A stretch of DNA of 64,000 nucleotides, from positions 1-64,000 of the forward strand of contig JAAWDX010000012.1 in assembly GCA_022794035.1 (NCBI GenBank). The letters run 5' to 3'. This document shows, one piece after another, positions 8,768 to 17,178 of this stretch. A program made the translations under genes and the position numbers. The notes beneath the pieces were generated by a model that ran no database searches, was not told where the DNA came from, and saw nothing but the letters and a program-made list of their open reading frames with translations. How positions within the stretch are numbered: the stretch's first letter is position 1; every line of letters begins with the position of its first letter. This DNA comes from Lachnospiraceae bacterium. Lineage in GTDB: Bacteria; Bacillota; Clostridia; Lachnospirales; Bianqueaceae.

Positions 8768-9209
8768 AGCCTTCCTCCTTTTGCTGCTTGGCAGCAGAAT
8801 CCTTTTTAAAAATAATCCATTTGCTGAAAATATAATTGATCACAATGACCACGACGTTGGCGGCAATCTTCATCGGCATCTCCCACCAGTGCAGGCATTC
8901 GACCGTCAGATAAAGAAACGCTACATCTACGCCCAGCGAAACCACCCGCGCCGCAAAGAATTCAGATGCTTCACGCAAAACCACCTGCATTCTCCAGCTC
9001 CTGCTTTCAAACACAAACAGCTTATTGGTAATGTAAGCAAAAAGCACCGAGAGCACCCACGCCAGCACATCCGCCGCCACTAGCCCGATCCCCATCCAGC
9101 GCCGAAAAATGTGGTAGCTAACGATATTGATCAGCGTTGTAAACGCGCCGAAAACTACATACAGCACTAGCTCCTTATACCGGCTCAGCAGCGTCTTGAT
9201 CCTGTTCAT
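8757..9209 (-). CDS. GtrA-family membrane protein (lipid-linked sugar flippase)
   Basis: 150 aa, with four predicted membrane helices and the family opening YVVFGAFTTLINIVSYHIF. GtrA proteins are thought to flip undecaprenyl-phosphate-linked sugars across the membrane. The start is placed at 9209 (MNRIKTLL), with AAGGAGAAGGAGA in front; a longer frame begins upstream but is basic, low-complexity and inside yfhO. The ATG lies within the last codons of the YfhO gene (35-nt overlap), and its own stop overlaps the GT2 start, so translational coupling across all three genes is likely. Confidence 0.88.
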   Translation of the reverse strand: MNRIKTLLSRYKELVLYVVFGAFTTLINIVSYHIFRRWMGIGLVAADVLAWVLSVLFAYITNKLFVFESRSWRMQVVLREASEFFAARVVSLGVDVAFLYLTVECLHWWEMPMKIAANVVVIVINYIFSKWIIFKKDSAAKQQKEEGYDS

Positions 9210-11604
9210 TCTCCTTCTCCTTTTCCAGCGGCAGCGCTTGTTTGCGATTTTTTTGCTTTTGATCCCATCTTCTTCCAATCAGCCAGTAAAGCAACAGTGC
9301 GGCAGCGCCGCCAAACGTGCCGATGGCTCCTGCCGTGAGCCCCGGTGTCCGGTAACGCAGCTCAATCTCATGAGTTCCTTCCGGCACCACAAGTCCCATA
9401 AAGCCAACATTCACCTTTTCCAGTTTGACTGGCTCTCCGTCGATATAAGCTGACCAGCCCTCTTCCCACGGAATGCCAAAAAAGACAAATTCCTTTTCCG
9501 CGAAGCTGCTCTGCGCCATCACGCCGGTCTTGGTTTTCCAAATGGCATCCACCGTCTTAGCTGCCCTTTGTTTACAGGCCTCTTTATAGGCGGCCTCTGT
9601 ATAGCGCAGCTTGTCTACATTCTCTACATGTGAGAGAATCCTCTGCATATCATACGCCTGTTCATCTGTGAGCGCAACTGCCTGCAGCATCGCAGCCGCC
9701 TTATTGCTGTCTGCGACGTTGTCCAGCTCGCTTTTTAAAATATATTCATCATACACAAAGCCCATGGGAATATAAAATTCATTTTCCCAGACATTATAGC
9801 CCGCCATCTGATCATAATAGCGGTATCCCGGCATCAATGTGCCCGCTTCTTGATTTTCGGGGTCGCCAAAAGTATCAGAAGCGCCTAACCTGTCAAAATA
9901 CCAGTGCACGGAAAGAAGCCCGCGCACCGCATATTGGCTCTCCGGAATCTTTGAATTGACATTGCGCGATTCTCCGATATAGGTATAAAACTCCATCAAA
10001 GAGGCCGGCACAATGCTATGAAAGGCCCGCATACAGGAAACTTTCCAAAACATGCCCATATTGATCAGGGCGTCATCGGCATCAATCCGAATGAGCTCTT
10101 CTTTATCGGGAATGGTAATTTTTTCTTCACCTTGAATCGCATCCGGAATCAAATAATTTTTAGTATCATAGGAACGGCTTTTACCCCAGAAAACGAAGAA
10201 ATTTCCGTAAAGAATCGAGATGATGCACACCGCCGTCAGGCACTGCGTTACAAATAGATGAGGACGCTTCCGCAAATTAGGAAGGAACTGGATCAGTGCC
10301 AAAAGAGATAAGACAGCAGTAATGCTGATCACGATAAACTGCAGCCAGTTCTCTTCGTCATACAGTCCGATTCGATCTAACTGACCATCCTTAAACTGCG
10401 GTGTCACCGCCAGCGCCACCACAACGACCAGCGTTACGGCCAGCACCTGCCAGCTGTTTCGGCGCAGGCGCCGCTCATATCCATGGTCTAAGGCCAGCAC
10501 GGTGGCCAGAATCAGCATCAGAGTCAGCATATAGAACCAGCGCGCATAATAGGAAGCATTGAAGGCTACAAACAGGCTGTTGAGCCCCGGGACGAGTGCC
10601 ATCAGCAGCAAAATTTTAAGCAGATAGCTGAGCCAGCTTCTGCGCTTTGTCTGGATAAACGCCAAGGCGCCGCAGGCATTAAACAGGGGCAAATAGGCAC
10701 TGAGCGAAGTCCATTTGGTATTGGCATCCGGAAGCAGCACTTGCTTAGAGGGCAGGTCCGGTGGAAATAAAAAGCTCAGCAAAATAGCCGGCAACCGTTC
10801 TTTACTGCTGTACAGCCACATGCCAAAGCCGCTGGGCGGATTATCGACTCTTGGATTTTGCAGCACTGTCAGGATGGACGGAAGCATCAGGATACCGCTC
10901 ATAATAAATCCAATGACCGCTTCCAAAAGGATGGTAAAAAATTTTTTCCAGCTGCGCTCATAGGCTTGGCACCCGATGCGTACAAAATAGTAAATCACAA
11001 CGAATACAACCTCGCCTACAAAGAAAAAATAATTGACTAAAGCATTGGCGCACACGGCTAATGCCAGCACGCCTCGCGTTCCATGGTCCATATATTCATC
11101 CATGGCAATTAAAAGCAGCGGGAAAAAGATAATCGCTTCATGAAAATGATTGAAAAAGATATTGTAGATGGAATAGCCGCAGAAGGCATATAAAACGCCG
11201 CCTAGCATGGCAAATTCCTGGTTTTTGACATACCGCTTCAGATAGGCTGTTCCCATCACCGCCGCACAGCCAAATTTAAGAATCAGCAGCGGTCCCATCA
11301 GATAAGGCACAAAGTCATTGGGAAACGGAATCGTCATCCAAAAGAAAGGACTGCCCAGCAAATAAAAGGAATAGGAGGCAATAAAATTAGCACCAATATC
11401 CGTGTACCAATTCCAGCCCCATTCTCCGTTTCGTATGGCATGATGCGCAATTTTATAAAAAGGGATCTGCTGAGAATTAAAATCTCCTACAAATAAAAAA
11501 TATCCCTGATCTATGATCATGGCCGGCACAAAAAGAACCAATGCAATCGCAATGGCGATCAGGAATGTTTTTCCATAGAGCTTTTTTATCGTGAGTGATT
11601 TCAT
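9175..11604 (-). CDS. YfhO family membrane protein (probable GT-C glycosyltransferase)
   Basis: 809 aa from ATG 11604. It has many membrane helices in the first ~470 residues, with an early acidic loop motif (VGDFNSQQIPFYK) of the kind seen in GT-C enzymes, then a large extracellular domain (about 500-770) and a final C-terminal helix. YfhO of Bacillus takes part in lipoteichoic acid glycosylation. I chose 11604 (MKSLTIKK, preceded by GAAGGGAC) over a TTG 14 codons upstream that lacks a Shine-Dalgarno sequence. First gene of YfhO-GtrA-GT2-tgt. A clear upstream promoter could not be fixed. Function is inferred from family and neighbours. Confidence 0.87.
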   Translation of the reverse strand: MKSLTIKKLYGKTFLIAIAIALVLFVPAMIIDQGYFLFVGDFNSQQIPFYKIAHHAIRNGEWGWNWYTDIGANFIASYSFYLLGSPFFWMTIPFPNDFVPYLMGPLLILKFGCAAVMGTAYLKRYVKNQEFAMLGGVLYAFCGYSIYNIFFNHFHEAIIFFPLLLIAMDEYMDHGTRGVLALAVCANALVNYFFFVGEVVFVVIYYFVRIGCQAYERSWKKFFTILLEAVIGFIMSGILMLPSILTVLQNPRVDNPPSGFGMWLYSSKERLPAILLSFLFPPDLPSKQVLLPDANTKWTSLSAYLPLFNACGALAFIQTKRRSWLSYLLKILLLMALVPGLNSLFVAFNASYYARWFYMLTLMLILATVLALDHGYERRLRRNSWQVLAVTLVVVVALAVTPQFKDGQLDRIGLYDEENWLQFIVISITAVLSLLALIQFLPNLRKRPHLFVTQCLTAVCIISILYGNFFVFWGKSRSYDTKNYLIPDAIQGEEKITIPDKEELIRIDADDALINMGMFWKVSCMRAFHSIVPASLMEFYTYIGESRNVNSKIPESQYAVRGLLSVHWYFDRLGASDTFGDPENQEAGTLMPGYRYYDQMAGYNVWENEFYIPMGFVYDEYILKSELDNVADSNKAAAMLQAVALTDEQAYDMQRILSHVENVDKLRYTEAAYKEACKQRAAKTVDAIWKTKTGVMAQSSFAEKEFVFFGIPWEEGWSAYIDGEPVKLEKVNVGFMGLVVPEGTHEIELRYRTPGLTAGAIGTFGGAAALLLYWLIGRRWDQKQKNRKQALPLEKEKENEQDQDAAEPV

Positions 11605-11690
11605 ACTGTGTCCCTTCTTGCTTTCATTCTTATTGGATTCATACAAATGATACCTGTTAATTGTATCAAAAAGAACCCTATAAGTAAAGC

Positions 11691-11726
11691 GAAAAAAGCG
11701 ATATGGCTCCTGATAACCATATCGCC
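11691..11726 (-). terminator. Intrinsic terminator of the feo operon
   Basis: Minus strand: the 9-bp stem GCGATATGG/CCATATCGC (11698-11706 with 11717-11725), followed directly by six T residues. It sits 20 nt after the feoB stop. Confidence 0.88.
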
Positions 11727-11746
11727 TTTTGTTTTAGGACTGTATT

Positions 11747-14134
11747 TTATGATCTGGCTGCTTTTGCCGGCCGGACCAGCATGAAGATCATGCCGGCAAT
11801 CAGTGCGGCGGCCAGAATCGCTCCCAGTACACTTCCGCCTCCGACAAACAGACTGCCGATCTGATATACAATAAAGGCAATCACATACGCAAATACACAC
11901 TGATACCCAATGGCAAACCAGGTCCACTTTGCATTGTTCATTTCCCTCTTGATGGCGCCGATTGCGGCAAAGCACGGCGCGCACAGCAGGTTAAACAGCA
12001 GGAAGGAATAGGCAGCAAGCGGCGTAAAGACCGCACGCATATTGCTCCAGATTTCCCAGCCGTTTTCTGCCACTTCTTCCAAACCGCCAAACAATACGCC
12101 AAAGGTGCTGACCACATTTTCTTTTGCAATCAAGCCTGTGACCGAGGCAACAGCGCCTTGCCAGTGCCCCCAGCCCAGCGGTTTGAAAATCCAGGCAAAA
12201 AGGTTGCCGATTCTGGCTAATATGCTGTCGGCCATGTCCACCATGCCAAAGGAGCCGTCTGCCCAGCCAAAGCTGGAAGTAAACCAAACTAATATGGTAG
12301 CCAGCAGAATAATTGTACCGGCCTTCTTGATAAAGGACCAACCGCGCTCCCACATAGAGCGAAGAACATTCCCTAGCGTAGGCCAATGATAGGCAGGAAG
12401 CTCCATGACAAAGGGAGCAGGCTCTCCTGCAAACATCTTTGTCTTTTTAAGCATGATGCCTGAAACTACAATGGCCGCAACTCCTACGAAATAAGCGCTG
12501 GGGGATACCCACCAGGCCCCGTCAAACAACGCACCTGCGATCAGGCCAATAATGGGCACCTTTGCTCCGCAGGGGATAAAGGTCGTTGTCATAATTGTCA
12601 TTTTTCGGTCCCGATCATTTTCAATCGTTCTGGAAGCCATGATACCGGGCACACCGCAGCCTGTGCCAATCAGCATGGGAATAAATGATTTGCCGGAAAG
12701 CCCAAACTTGCGGAAAATCCGGTCCATCACAAAGGCAATTCGTGCCATATAGCCACAGCTTTCCAAAAAAGCTAAGAACAAAAATAAAACCAGCATTTGC
12801 GGAACAAAGCCAAGTACAGCTCCCACACCTGCAACGATTCCGTCTAAAATCAGCCCGGAAAGCCACTCCGCACAGCCAACCGCTTCCAGCCCGTCTCCGA
12901 TCAGCACAGGAATTCCTGGCACCCATACGCCATAGTCAGCCGGATCCGGCTCCGGCACCTCTTTTGCTTCCAAATACTCCTCATAAGTAACGGGAATCTC
13001 TTCTTCTACATTTCCCTCATCATCATAAAGATAAGCAACTGTCTTTAATGTTTTTGCATCGCCCGGCTCTATTTCTGCCTCCTCTGCGGCTGCCTCAAAG
13101 GCTTCCACCTGTGCTCCGGGCACGATGTACTCCTCCTGCGCGCTTTCATACTCTTCAGAGCCAATTCCAAGCAGATGCCAGCCGTCACCGAACAGACCGT
13201 CATTCGTCCAATCCGTAGCCCAGTCGCCAACAGTGGTAACCGAAACATAATAGACTAAAATCATTACGAGTGCAAAGATCGGAAGCGCTAAAAAGCGATT
13301 GGTTACAACGCGGTCGATCTTGTCGGACGTAGAAAGCTTATTTGTATTTTTCTTTTTATAGCAGCCTTTGATAACAGAAGCAATATAGATATACCGTTCA
13401 TTTGTAATGATGCTTTCCGCATCATCGTCCATCTCCTGTTCCGCAGCCTGAATATCAGACTCTATGTGCTGCAATAGGTTCTGATCTAAAGCTAGCTGCG
13501 CTAATACCTTTTCATCTCTTTCAAAAATTTTTATAGCATACCAGCGCTGCTGCTGTGCCGGCATTTCATGCAGCGCTGCCTCTTCGATATGTGCAATTGC
13601 ATGTTCAATCGCGCCGCTGAAGCGATGCCGGGGAATTGTCTTGTCCTCTTTAGCTGCCTGCACCGCAGCCTCTGCGGCTTCCATGATGCCATTTCCCTTT
13701 AATGCCGAGATCTCTACCACCTTGCAGCCAAGTGCTCTGGACAGTTCCTCCGTTTTAATATGATCTCCATTCTTTTTCACTATGTCCATCATATTAACCG
13801 CTACGACTACCGGAATTCCAATTTCCACAAGCTGCGTAGTCAAATAAAGATTTCTCTCCAGATTGGTTCCATCTACAATATTTAAAATTGCATCTGGCCT
13901 CTCATCAATCAGATAATTTCTGGCCACTACTTCTTCTAATGTGTACGGTGATAATGAATAGATACCCGGAAGATCTGTAATGGTGACGGTATCATGCTTT
14001 TTCAGTTTTCCCTCTTTTTTTTCTACTGTAACGCCAGGCCAGTTGCCCACAAATTGGTTGGAACCTGTCAAGGCATTAAATAAAGTGGTTTTGCCGCTAT
14101 TGGGATTTCCGGCTAATGCAATACGAATACTCAC
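11747..14134 (-). CDS. feoB: Ferrous iron transport protein B
   Basis: 795 aa, the membrane permease for Fe2+. The N-terminal G domain has G1 AGNPNSGKTT, G3 DLPG and G4 NMMD, followed by a helical GDI-like segment. The membrane region starts near 280 and includes the gate-type motifs FIPCGAKVP and GTGCGVPG. An acidic, Glu/Asp-rich insert of about 110 residues (about 315-425) separates the first membrane helix from the rest and should be extracytoplasmic. It lies downstream of two feoA genes, with a perfect operator-like palindrome in the gap just before its start. RBS: GGAGGG before ATG 14134. Confidence 0.96.
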   Translation of the reverse strand: MSIRIALAGNPNSGKTTLFNALTGSNQFVGNWPGVTVEKKEGKLKKHDTVTITDLPGIYSLSPYTLEEVVARNYLIDERPDAILNIVDGTNLERNLYLTTQLVEIGIPVVVAVNMMDIVKKNGDHIKTEELSRALGCKVVEISALKGNGIMEAAEAAVQAAKEDKTIPRHRFSGAIEHAIAHIEEAALHEMPAQQQRWYAIKIFERDEKVLAQLALDQNLLQHIESDIQAAEQEMDDDAESIITNERYIYIASVIKGCYKKKNTNKLSTSDKIDRVVTNRFLALPIFALVMILVYYVSVTTVGDWATDWTNDGLFGDGWHLLGIGSEEYESAQEEYIVPGAQVEAFEAAAEEAEIEPGDAKTLKTVAYLYDDEGNVEEEIPVTYEEYLEAKEVPEPDPADYGVWVPGIPVLIGDGLEAVGCAEWLSGLILDGIVAGVGAVLGFVPQMLVLFLFLAFLESCGYMARIAFVMDRIFRKFGLSGKSFIPMLIGTGCGVPGIMASRTIENDRDRKMTIMTTTFIPCGAKVPIIGLIAGALFDGAWWVSPSAYFVGVAAIVVSGIMLKKTKMFAGEPAPFVMELPAYHWPTLGNVLRSMWERGWSFIKKAGTIILLATILVWFTSSFGWADGSFGMVDMADSILARIGNLFAWIFKPLGWGHWQGAVASVTGLIAKENVVSTFGVLFGGLEEVAENGWEIWSNMRAVFTPLAAYSFLLFNLLCAPCFAAIGAIKREMNNAKWTWFAIGYQCVFAYVIAFIVYQIGSLFVGGGSVLGAILAAALIAGMIFMLVRPAKAARS

Positions 14135-14146
14135 GATTCCCTCCTG

Positions 14147-14162
14147 TTGTTAGTTTTAACTA
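14147..14162. promoter_or_regulatory. Operator-like palindrome between feoA and feoB (DtxR-family type, inferred)
   Basis: GTTAGTTTTAACTAAC: perfect 7-bp arms GTTAGTT/AACTAAC with a 2-nt centre, 13 nt before the feoB start. The arms are identical to those of the palindrome at 14705-14720. The form resembles binding sites of metal-dependent DtxR/IdeR/MntR repressors. No regulator gene is in the window. Confidence 0.7.
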
Positions 14163-14178
14163 ACTCTAAATCAAAAAT

Positions 14179-14400
14179 TTATTCGATTTCGATCATTTCT
14201 GCGTCTGCTTTTCGCAGTGATAGCTCATAGCTGCGCACGGTAATTTCAACGGGATCTCCCAGCGGCGCAACCTTACGCACATAAATCTCCACGCCCTTAG
14301 TAATTCCCATATCCATAATGCGCCTCTTGACAGCTCCTTCTCCATGCAGCTTTTTAACTTTTGCCCGACCACCTACTGGCACTTGCCTTAATGTTTTCAT
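14179..14400 (-). CDS. feoA: FeoA domain protein (second feoA)
   Basis: 73 aa, an SH3-like FeoA domain (LRQVPVGGRAKVKKLHGEG, then RRIMDMGITKGVEI and APLGDPVEI). FeoA proteins are small cytosolic partners of FeoB. The RBS GGAAGGGAG precedes ATG 14400. It lies between another feoA (74 nt upstream) and feoB. This copy is the more typical one, with the conserved LGDP segment. Confidence 0.93.
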   Translation of the reverse strand: MKTLRQVPVGGRAKVKKLHGEGAVKRRIMDMGITKGVEIYVRKVAPLGDPVEITVRSYELSLRKADAEMIEIE

Positions 14401-14474
14401 TGTTCTCCCTTCCTTTTTAAAATTTGAACATCAGCTCTAAGGCTGTTTTTTGATTATTTTACGCGCACTGCGCG

Positions 14475-14690
14475 TTAATCAACCATAATCTTCCCTGCCA
14501 TTTCACGGCTGATTGCCACTCTGGAGCCTTTTATGTTGACAATTAAATTTCCGCCTATGGCCGCAATCACTGTCACTGCTGCCCCAGCTACAAAGCCAAG
14601 ATTTTCTAAATGACCTTTTACCTCTGTTTTTCCTCCGACCTTTTTAATCATCATTTCTTCATCTGTATTGGCTAGTATCAATGGCATCAT
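14475..14690 (-). CDS. feoA: FeoA domain protein (first gene of the feo operon)
   Basis: 71 aa, MMPLILANTDEE... with the FeoA core VKGHLENLGFVAGAAVTVI and IKGSRVAISREMA. It is shorter and more divergent than the second copy, lacking the LGDP segment. Tandem feoA genes before feoB are common in Clostridia. The start at 14690 follows GGGGGAAG; an ATG one codon later is an alternative. The leader holds two operator-like palindromes. Confidence 0.9.
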   Translation of the reverse strand: MMPLILANTDEEMMIKKVGGKTEVKGHLENLGFVAGAAVTVIAAIGGNLIVNIKGSRVAISREMAGKIMVD

Positions 14691-14704
14691 TTTCTTCCCC
14701 CTTC

Positions 14705-14720
14705 GTTAGTTCTAACTAAC
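14705..14720. promoter_or_regulatory. Operator-like palindrome in the feo leader
   Basis: GTTAGTTCTAACTAAC, with perfect 7-bp arms and a 2-nt centre. It lies between the predicted feo promoter and the first feoA, so a bound repressor would block elongation or initiation. Confidence 0.75.
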
Positions 14721-14730
14721 CTTTGTTTAT

Positions 14731-14759
14731 ATGTTAGCATAGACTAACTCCTATGTCAA
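14731..14759 (-). promoter_or_regulatory. Sigma-A promoter of the feo operon
   Basis: Minus strand: perfect TTGACA (14754-14759), a 17-nt spacer and -10 TAACAT (14731-14736). The third palindrome falls inside this promoter. Confidence 0.75.
14733..14748. promoter_or_regulatory. Third, degenerate operator inside the feo promoter
   Basis: GTTAGCATAGACTAAC: the same 16-nt length as the other two sites, with outer arms GTTAG/CTAAC kept and the centre changed. It covers the -10 and most of the spacer of the feo promoter, the classical position for a repressor. Confidence 0.6.
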
Positions 14760-15000
14760 GACTTTTTTATTGATTTGATTTGCTCTGCTGGGCTTACGCC
14801 AGTTTATTGATTTTTTTCATTTTGGCGGAAATTTTTCCACTACCCCGATGCTTTTCCACCATGTCTAGCTGAGCTTCTTCCACCAAACAATTAGTGCCAT
14901 CGCTGCCTTAACGGATAATTTTCCACTATCATTTGATTTTACGCCAAAGTCAGTGGAAATTTTTCAGCTAATTTTAATTTTTCTGCCACACACAGCTGAA
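14760..15000. other. AT-rich intergenic stretch with repeated TTTCCAC words
   Basis: No gene is visible between the feo promoter and the queA leader. The stretch contains TTTCCAC or TTCCAC at 14834-14840, 14853-14859, 14878-14883 and 14920-14926, and the inverse GTGGAAA at 14953-14959. Two related AT-rich words (GGAAATTTTTCC and TGGAAATTTTTCAGC) and CGCCA/TGGCG pairs also occur. I cannot assign a role. Confidence 0.3.
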
Positions 15001-15004
15001 CTTA

Positions 15005-15013
15005 TGATACAAT
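15005..15013 (+). promoter_or_regulatory. Extended -10 promoter at the start of the structured element
   Basis: TGATACAAT (TG-n-TACAAT) with no good -35. Transcription would begin almost exactly at the element at 15014. The surrounding 23 nt (AGCTGAACTTATGATACAAT and on) match 20 of 23 positions of a sequence upstream of the DUF4358 gene near 54.03 kb. Confidence 0.5.
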
Positions 15014-15082
15014 AAAGGCGGCAAGGTAGTTTTGAGAATTCAAGCCTCTGAGCCGCCTTCAAAGTTTGCCTTTGGCAAACTT
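15014..15082 (+). repeat. Structured repeat element, copy A (upstream of queA)
   Basis: Stem-loop 2: AAGGCGGC (15015-15022) pairs with GCCGCCTT (15052-15059) across a 29-nt loop containing ATTCAAGCCTCTGA. It is followed by stem-loop 1, the perfect hairpin AAGTTTGCC-TTT-GGCAAACTT (15062-15082). The 29-nt loop has the same length as copy C at 54.1 kb and matches it at 20 of 29 positions, and the core matches the tandem array at 50.7-51.0 kb. It could be a leader of queA, a small RNA, or a mobile intergenic repeat. Confidence 0.7.
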
Positions 15083-15094
15083 GTGATATCGCCA

Positions 15095-15103
15095 TGATAC
15101 AAT
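15095..15103 (+). promoter_or_regulatory. Extended -10 promoter of queA
   Basis: TGATACAAT again (TACAAT 15098-15103), without a recognisable -35, about 70 nt before the queA start. The GC-rich inverted repeat CGGGA...TCCCG follows in the leader. Confidence 0.5.
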
Positions 15104-15172
15104 AAGAAAACGGGACGACCGCAAGAATCCCGCAAGGATTATTCTACTACATATGAACGGAGACATACCTCT

Positions 15173-16231
15173 ATGAAAACCAGCGATTTTTATTTTGATC
15201 TGCCTGAAGAACTCATTGCTCAGGTTCCTCTGCCAAACCGCACAGATTCACGGCTTTTGGTTTTAGATAAAGAGACCGGTGCGATTACGCACAGTCATTT
15301 TCATCAGCTGGATCAATTTTTACGCCCCGGCGATCGTCTCGTATTAAACGATACGAAGGTTTTACCCGCCCGGCTCATTGGGCGCCGCATAGATACGGCA
15401 GCTCAGGTGGAGATTCTTCTGCTTAAACGGCTCAGTGCTGATGAAATTCATGCACAGCAATTACCTGATGGCTGCATTTGGGAAGCGCTGGCCGGCCCGG
15501 GCAAACGGGCCCGCCTTGGTCATCAGCTGACCTTTGGCGATGGCCGTTTGAAGGCTGAAGTTGTTCGGGTTCTTCCCGATGGGAACCGTTTGGTTCAGTT
15601 CAAATTTGAGGGCATTTTTGAGGAAATATTAGATGAACTCGGTCAAATGCCGCTTCCTCCTTATATCCACGAAAAATTAGAAGATCGGGACCGGTATCAG
15701 ACTGTCTATGCCCGTGAAGAAGGCTCTGCTGCTGCTCCTACGGCCGGTCTCCACTTTACTAAGGAATTATTGGCTTCCCTGCAAGAACATGGAATCGATA
15801 TTTCTTTTGTTACGCTTCATGTTGGCTTAGGTACATTTCGCCCTGTAAAAGCGGATCAGATTGAAGATCACGTAATGCACAGAGAGATTTATCATATTGA
15901 TGAGGCGACTGCTCAGGCGATCAATGAAACGAAACGTAAAGGAGGTCGCATTATTGCCGTTGGTACAACCTCTTGCCGTACTCTCGAATCGGCTGCTGTC
16001 TCTCCCGGTGTGATTCAAAGCGGCAGCTCTGAAACTGGAATTTTTATCTATCCCGGATATCAATTTAAAATTTTAGATGCTTTGATCACCAATTTTCATC
16101 TTCCGGAATCTACGCTGATCATGCTGGTCAGCGCTCTTGCCGGACGTGAGCACACATTAAATGCATATCAAAAGGCTGTACAGGAAAAATATCGCTTTTT
16201 CAGCTTTGGCGATGCTATGTTCATCCAGTAG
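15173..16231 (+). CDS. queA: S-adenosylmethionine:tRNA ribosyltransferase-isomerase
   Basis: 352 aa. It transfers and rearranges the ribosyl group of SAM onto preQ1-modified tRNA to make epoxyqueuosine. Seen: the opening [15 protein letters not shown], the conserved [12 protein letters not shown] (the segment before it, YAREEG, is also typical), [13 protein letters not shown], and the ending SFGDAMFI. Length is normal for QueA. The start follows ACGGAGACATACCTCT. The gene is alone on the plus strand between a structured leader and a bidirectional terminator. Its pathway partner tgt lies 7.4 kb away on the minus strand. Confidence 0.96.
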   Translation: MKTSDFYFDLPEELIAQVPLPNRTDSRLLVLDKETGAITHSHFHQLDQFLRPGDRLVLNDTKVLPARLIGRRIDTAAQVEILLLKRLSADEIHAQQLPDGCIWEALAGPGKRARLGHQLTFGDGRLKAEVVRVLPDGNRLVQFKFEGIFEEILDELGQMPLPPYIHEKLEDRDRYQTVYAREEGSAAAPTAGLHFTKELLASLQEHGIDISFVTLHVGLGTFRPVKADQIEDHVMHREIYHIDEATAQAINETKRKGGRIIAVGTTSCRTLESAAVSPGVIQSGSSETGIFIYPGYQFKILDALITNFHLPESTLIMLVSALAGREHTLNAYQKAVQEKYRFFSFGDAMFIQ

Positions 16232-16260
16232 AAAAGGGCTGAATGCCAGCCTCTTAAAAT

Positions 16261-16290
16261 AAAAAATGGTGGAAATCTCCACCATTTTTT
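16261..16290. terminator. Bidirectional terminator between queA and the cell-wall hydrolase gene
   Basis: The 13-bp stem AAAAAATGGTGGA/TCCACCATTTTTT around a 4-nt loop, with A/T tracts on both sides. It serves the convergent genes on each strand. Confidence 0.9.
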
Positions 16291-16314
16291 TAATTTCTCT
16301 CATTCGCAGCTTTT

Positions 16315-16974
16315 TTATCGGAAGAATAAATGGCCTCCGTGCTGCCCAATAAAGCTAAGTGCTTCCATAAACCAGGAATAATCGCAGGCACTGGATACAA
16401 AGTAGAGCGCTCCTTGCGAATAATCCTCACCTGCCAGTGCTCTGTCCACTGCCTCATATACAGAGGCGCTTGGCGTCATACTCCATAATGTTCCGCTTGA
16501 TGCAGGATCAAACTGACCAGGAGCTAAAATTACCTCTGTAACAGAACTACCAAACCCTGCTCGAACACGGTTTAGGATCACATTGGCTACCATGATCTGT
16601 CCCTGCAAATCTTCTCCGCCCGCTTCTGCCATTACAATCATAGAGAGAATGTCGCGCTCCGAAACGCCTACGCTCACTGCTGCGTTTTGAGAAGCTTTAA
16701 ATGAATACTGAGTAAGCCTTGCCTGCGCTTGCTCCTCTTCTTTTTTTGCCTGGATGATTTCATCTAACTGAACTGATGCTTCTTCGATATGTTCCTCCGA
16801 AACCTGCTGCCATACTTCTTTCAAAGTGACATCTTCCTCAACAACACTGTGTTCGTTATTCATATATGCCTTCTGAAGAGGCGATTCATAGCTATATGCA
16901 CTAATGTCATACGCAAAACCAGTAGATACGGCTACCATAACGCTGAGCATCATAAAACAAATTCGACCTTTCAC
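16315..16974 (-). CDS. SleB/CwlJ-type cell wall hydrolase
   Basis: 219 aa from GTG 16974. The N terminus (residues 1 to about 22, MKGRICFMMLSVMVAVSTGFAYD) is a signal peptide. A charged linker follows, then the Hydrolase_2 domain (about 100-219) with the conserved MIVMAEAGGEDLQGQIMVAN (catalytic-type Glu in AEA) and VILNRV. Family members cut peptidoglycan, often cortex during germination. The GTG start is chosen because AAAGGAGG sits 4 nt upstream and the signal peptide then begins correctly; an ATG-led longer frame adds 26 residues without a signal. It could act in vegetative wall turnover rather than spores. Confidence 0.85.
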   Translation of the reverse strand: MKGRICFMMLSVMVAVSTGFAYDISAYSYESPLQKAYMNNEHSVVEEDVTLKEVWQQVSEEHIEEASVQLDEIIQAKKEEEQAQARLTQYSFKASQNAAVSVGVSERDILSMIVMAEAGGEDLQGQIMVANVILNRVRAGFGSSVTEVILAPGQFDPASSGTLWSMTPSASVYEAVDRALAGEDYSQGALYFVSSACDYSWFMEALSFIGQHGGHLFFR

Positions 16975-17061
16975 AATACCTCCTTTTGAATAGTCAAACA
17001 AACCATTCACAATCGAGAAAGATTTCCGGTAATTTTTTACCGCTTTACTCAATTATATGAA

Positions 17062-17090
17062 ATTATAAGAGGTAATATGCAGAAAGTCAA
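17062..17090 (-). promoter_or_regulatory. Sigma-A promoter of the cell wall hydrolase gene
   Basis: Minus strand: TTGACT (17085-17090), a 17-nt spacer and perfect TATAAT (17062-17067). The leader is about 80 nt and contains the small hairpin GGTAA-aaaa-TTACC. The match to the housekeeping consensus argues for vegetative expression. Confidence 0.8.
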
Positions 17091-17178
17091 TCAATTTGAA
17101 ATTATTTCGTCACATTGTATAATTAAAAATAACATATTTTGTAACTATTATACATATTTATTAACCATTTTGTATCTT

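Noticed and set aside
14834-14959. DnaA boxes / replication origin
   Set aside because: TTTCCAC does not match TTATCCACA, and no dnaA, dnaN or AT-rich unwinding element is present.
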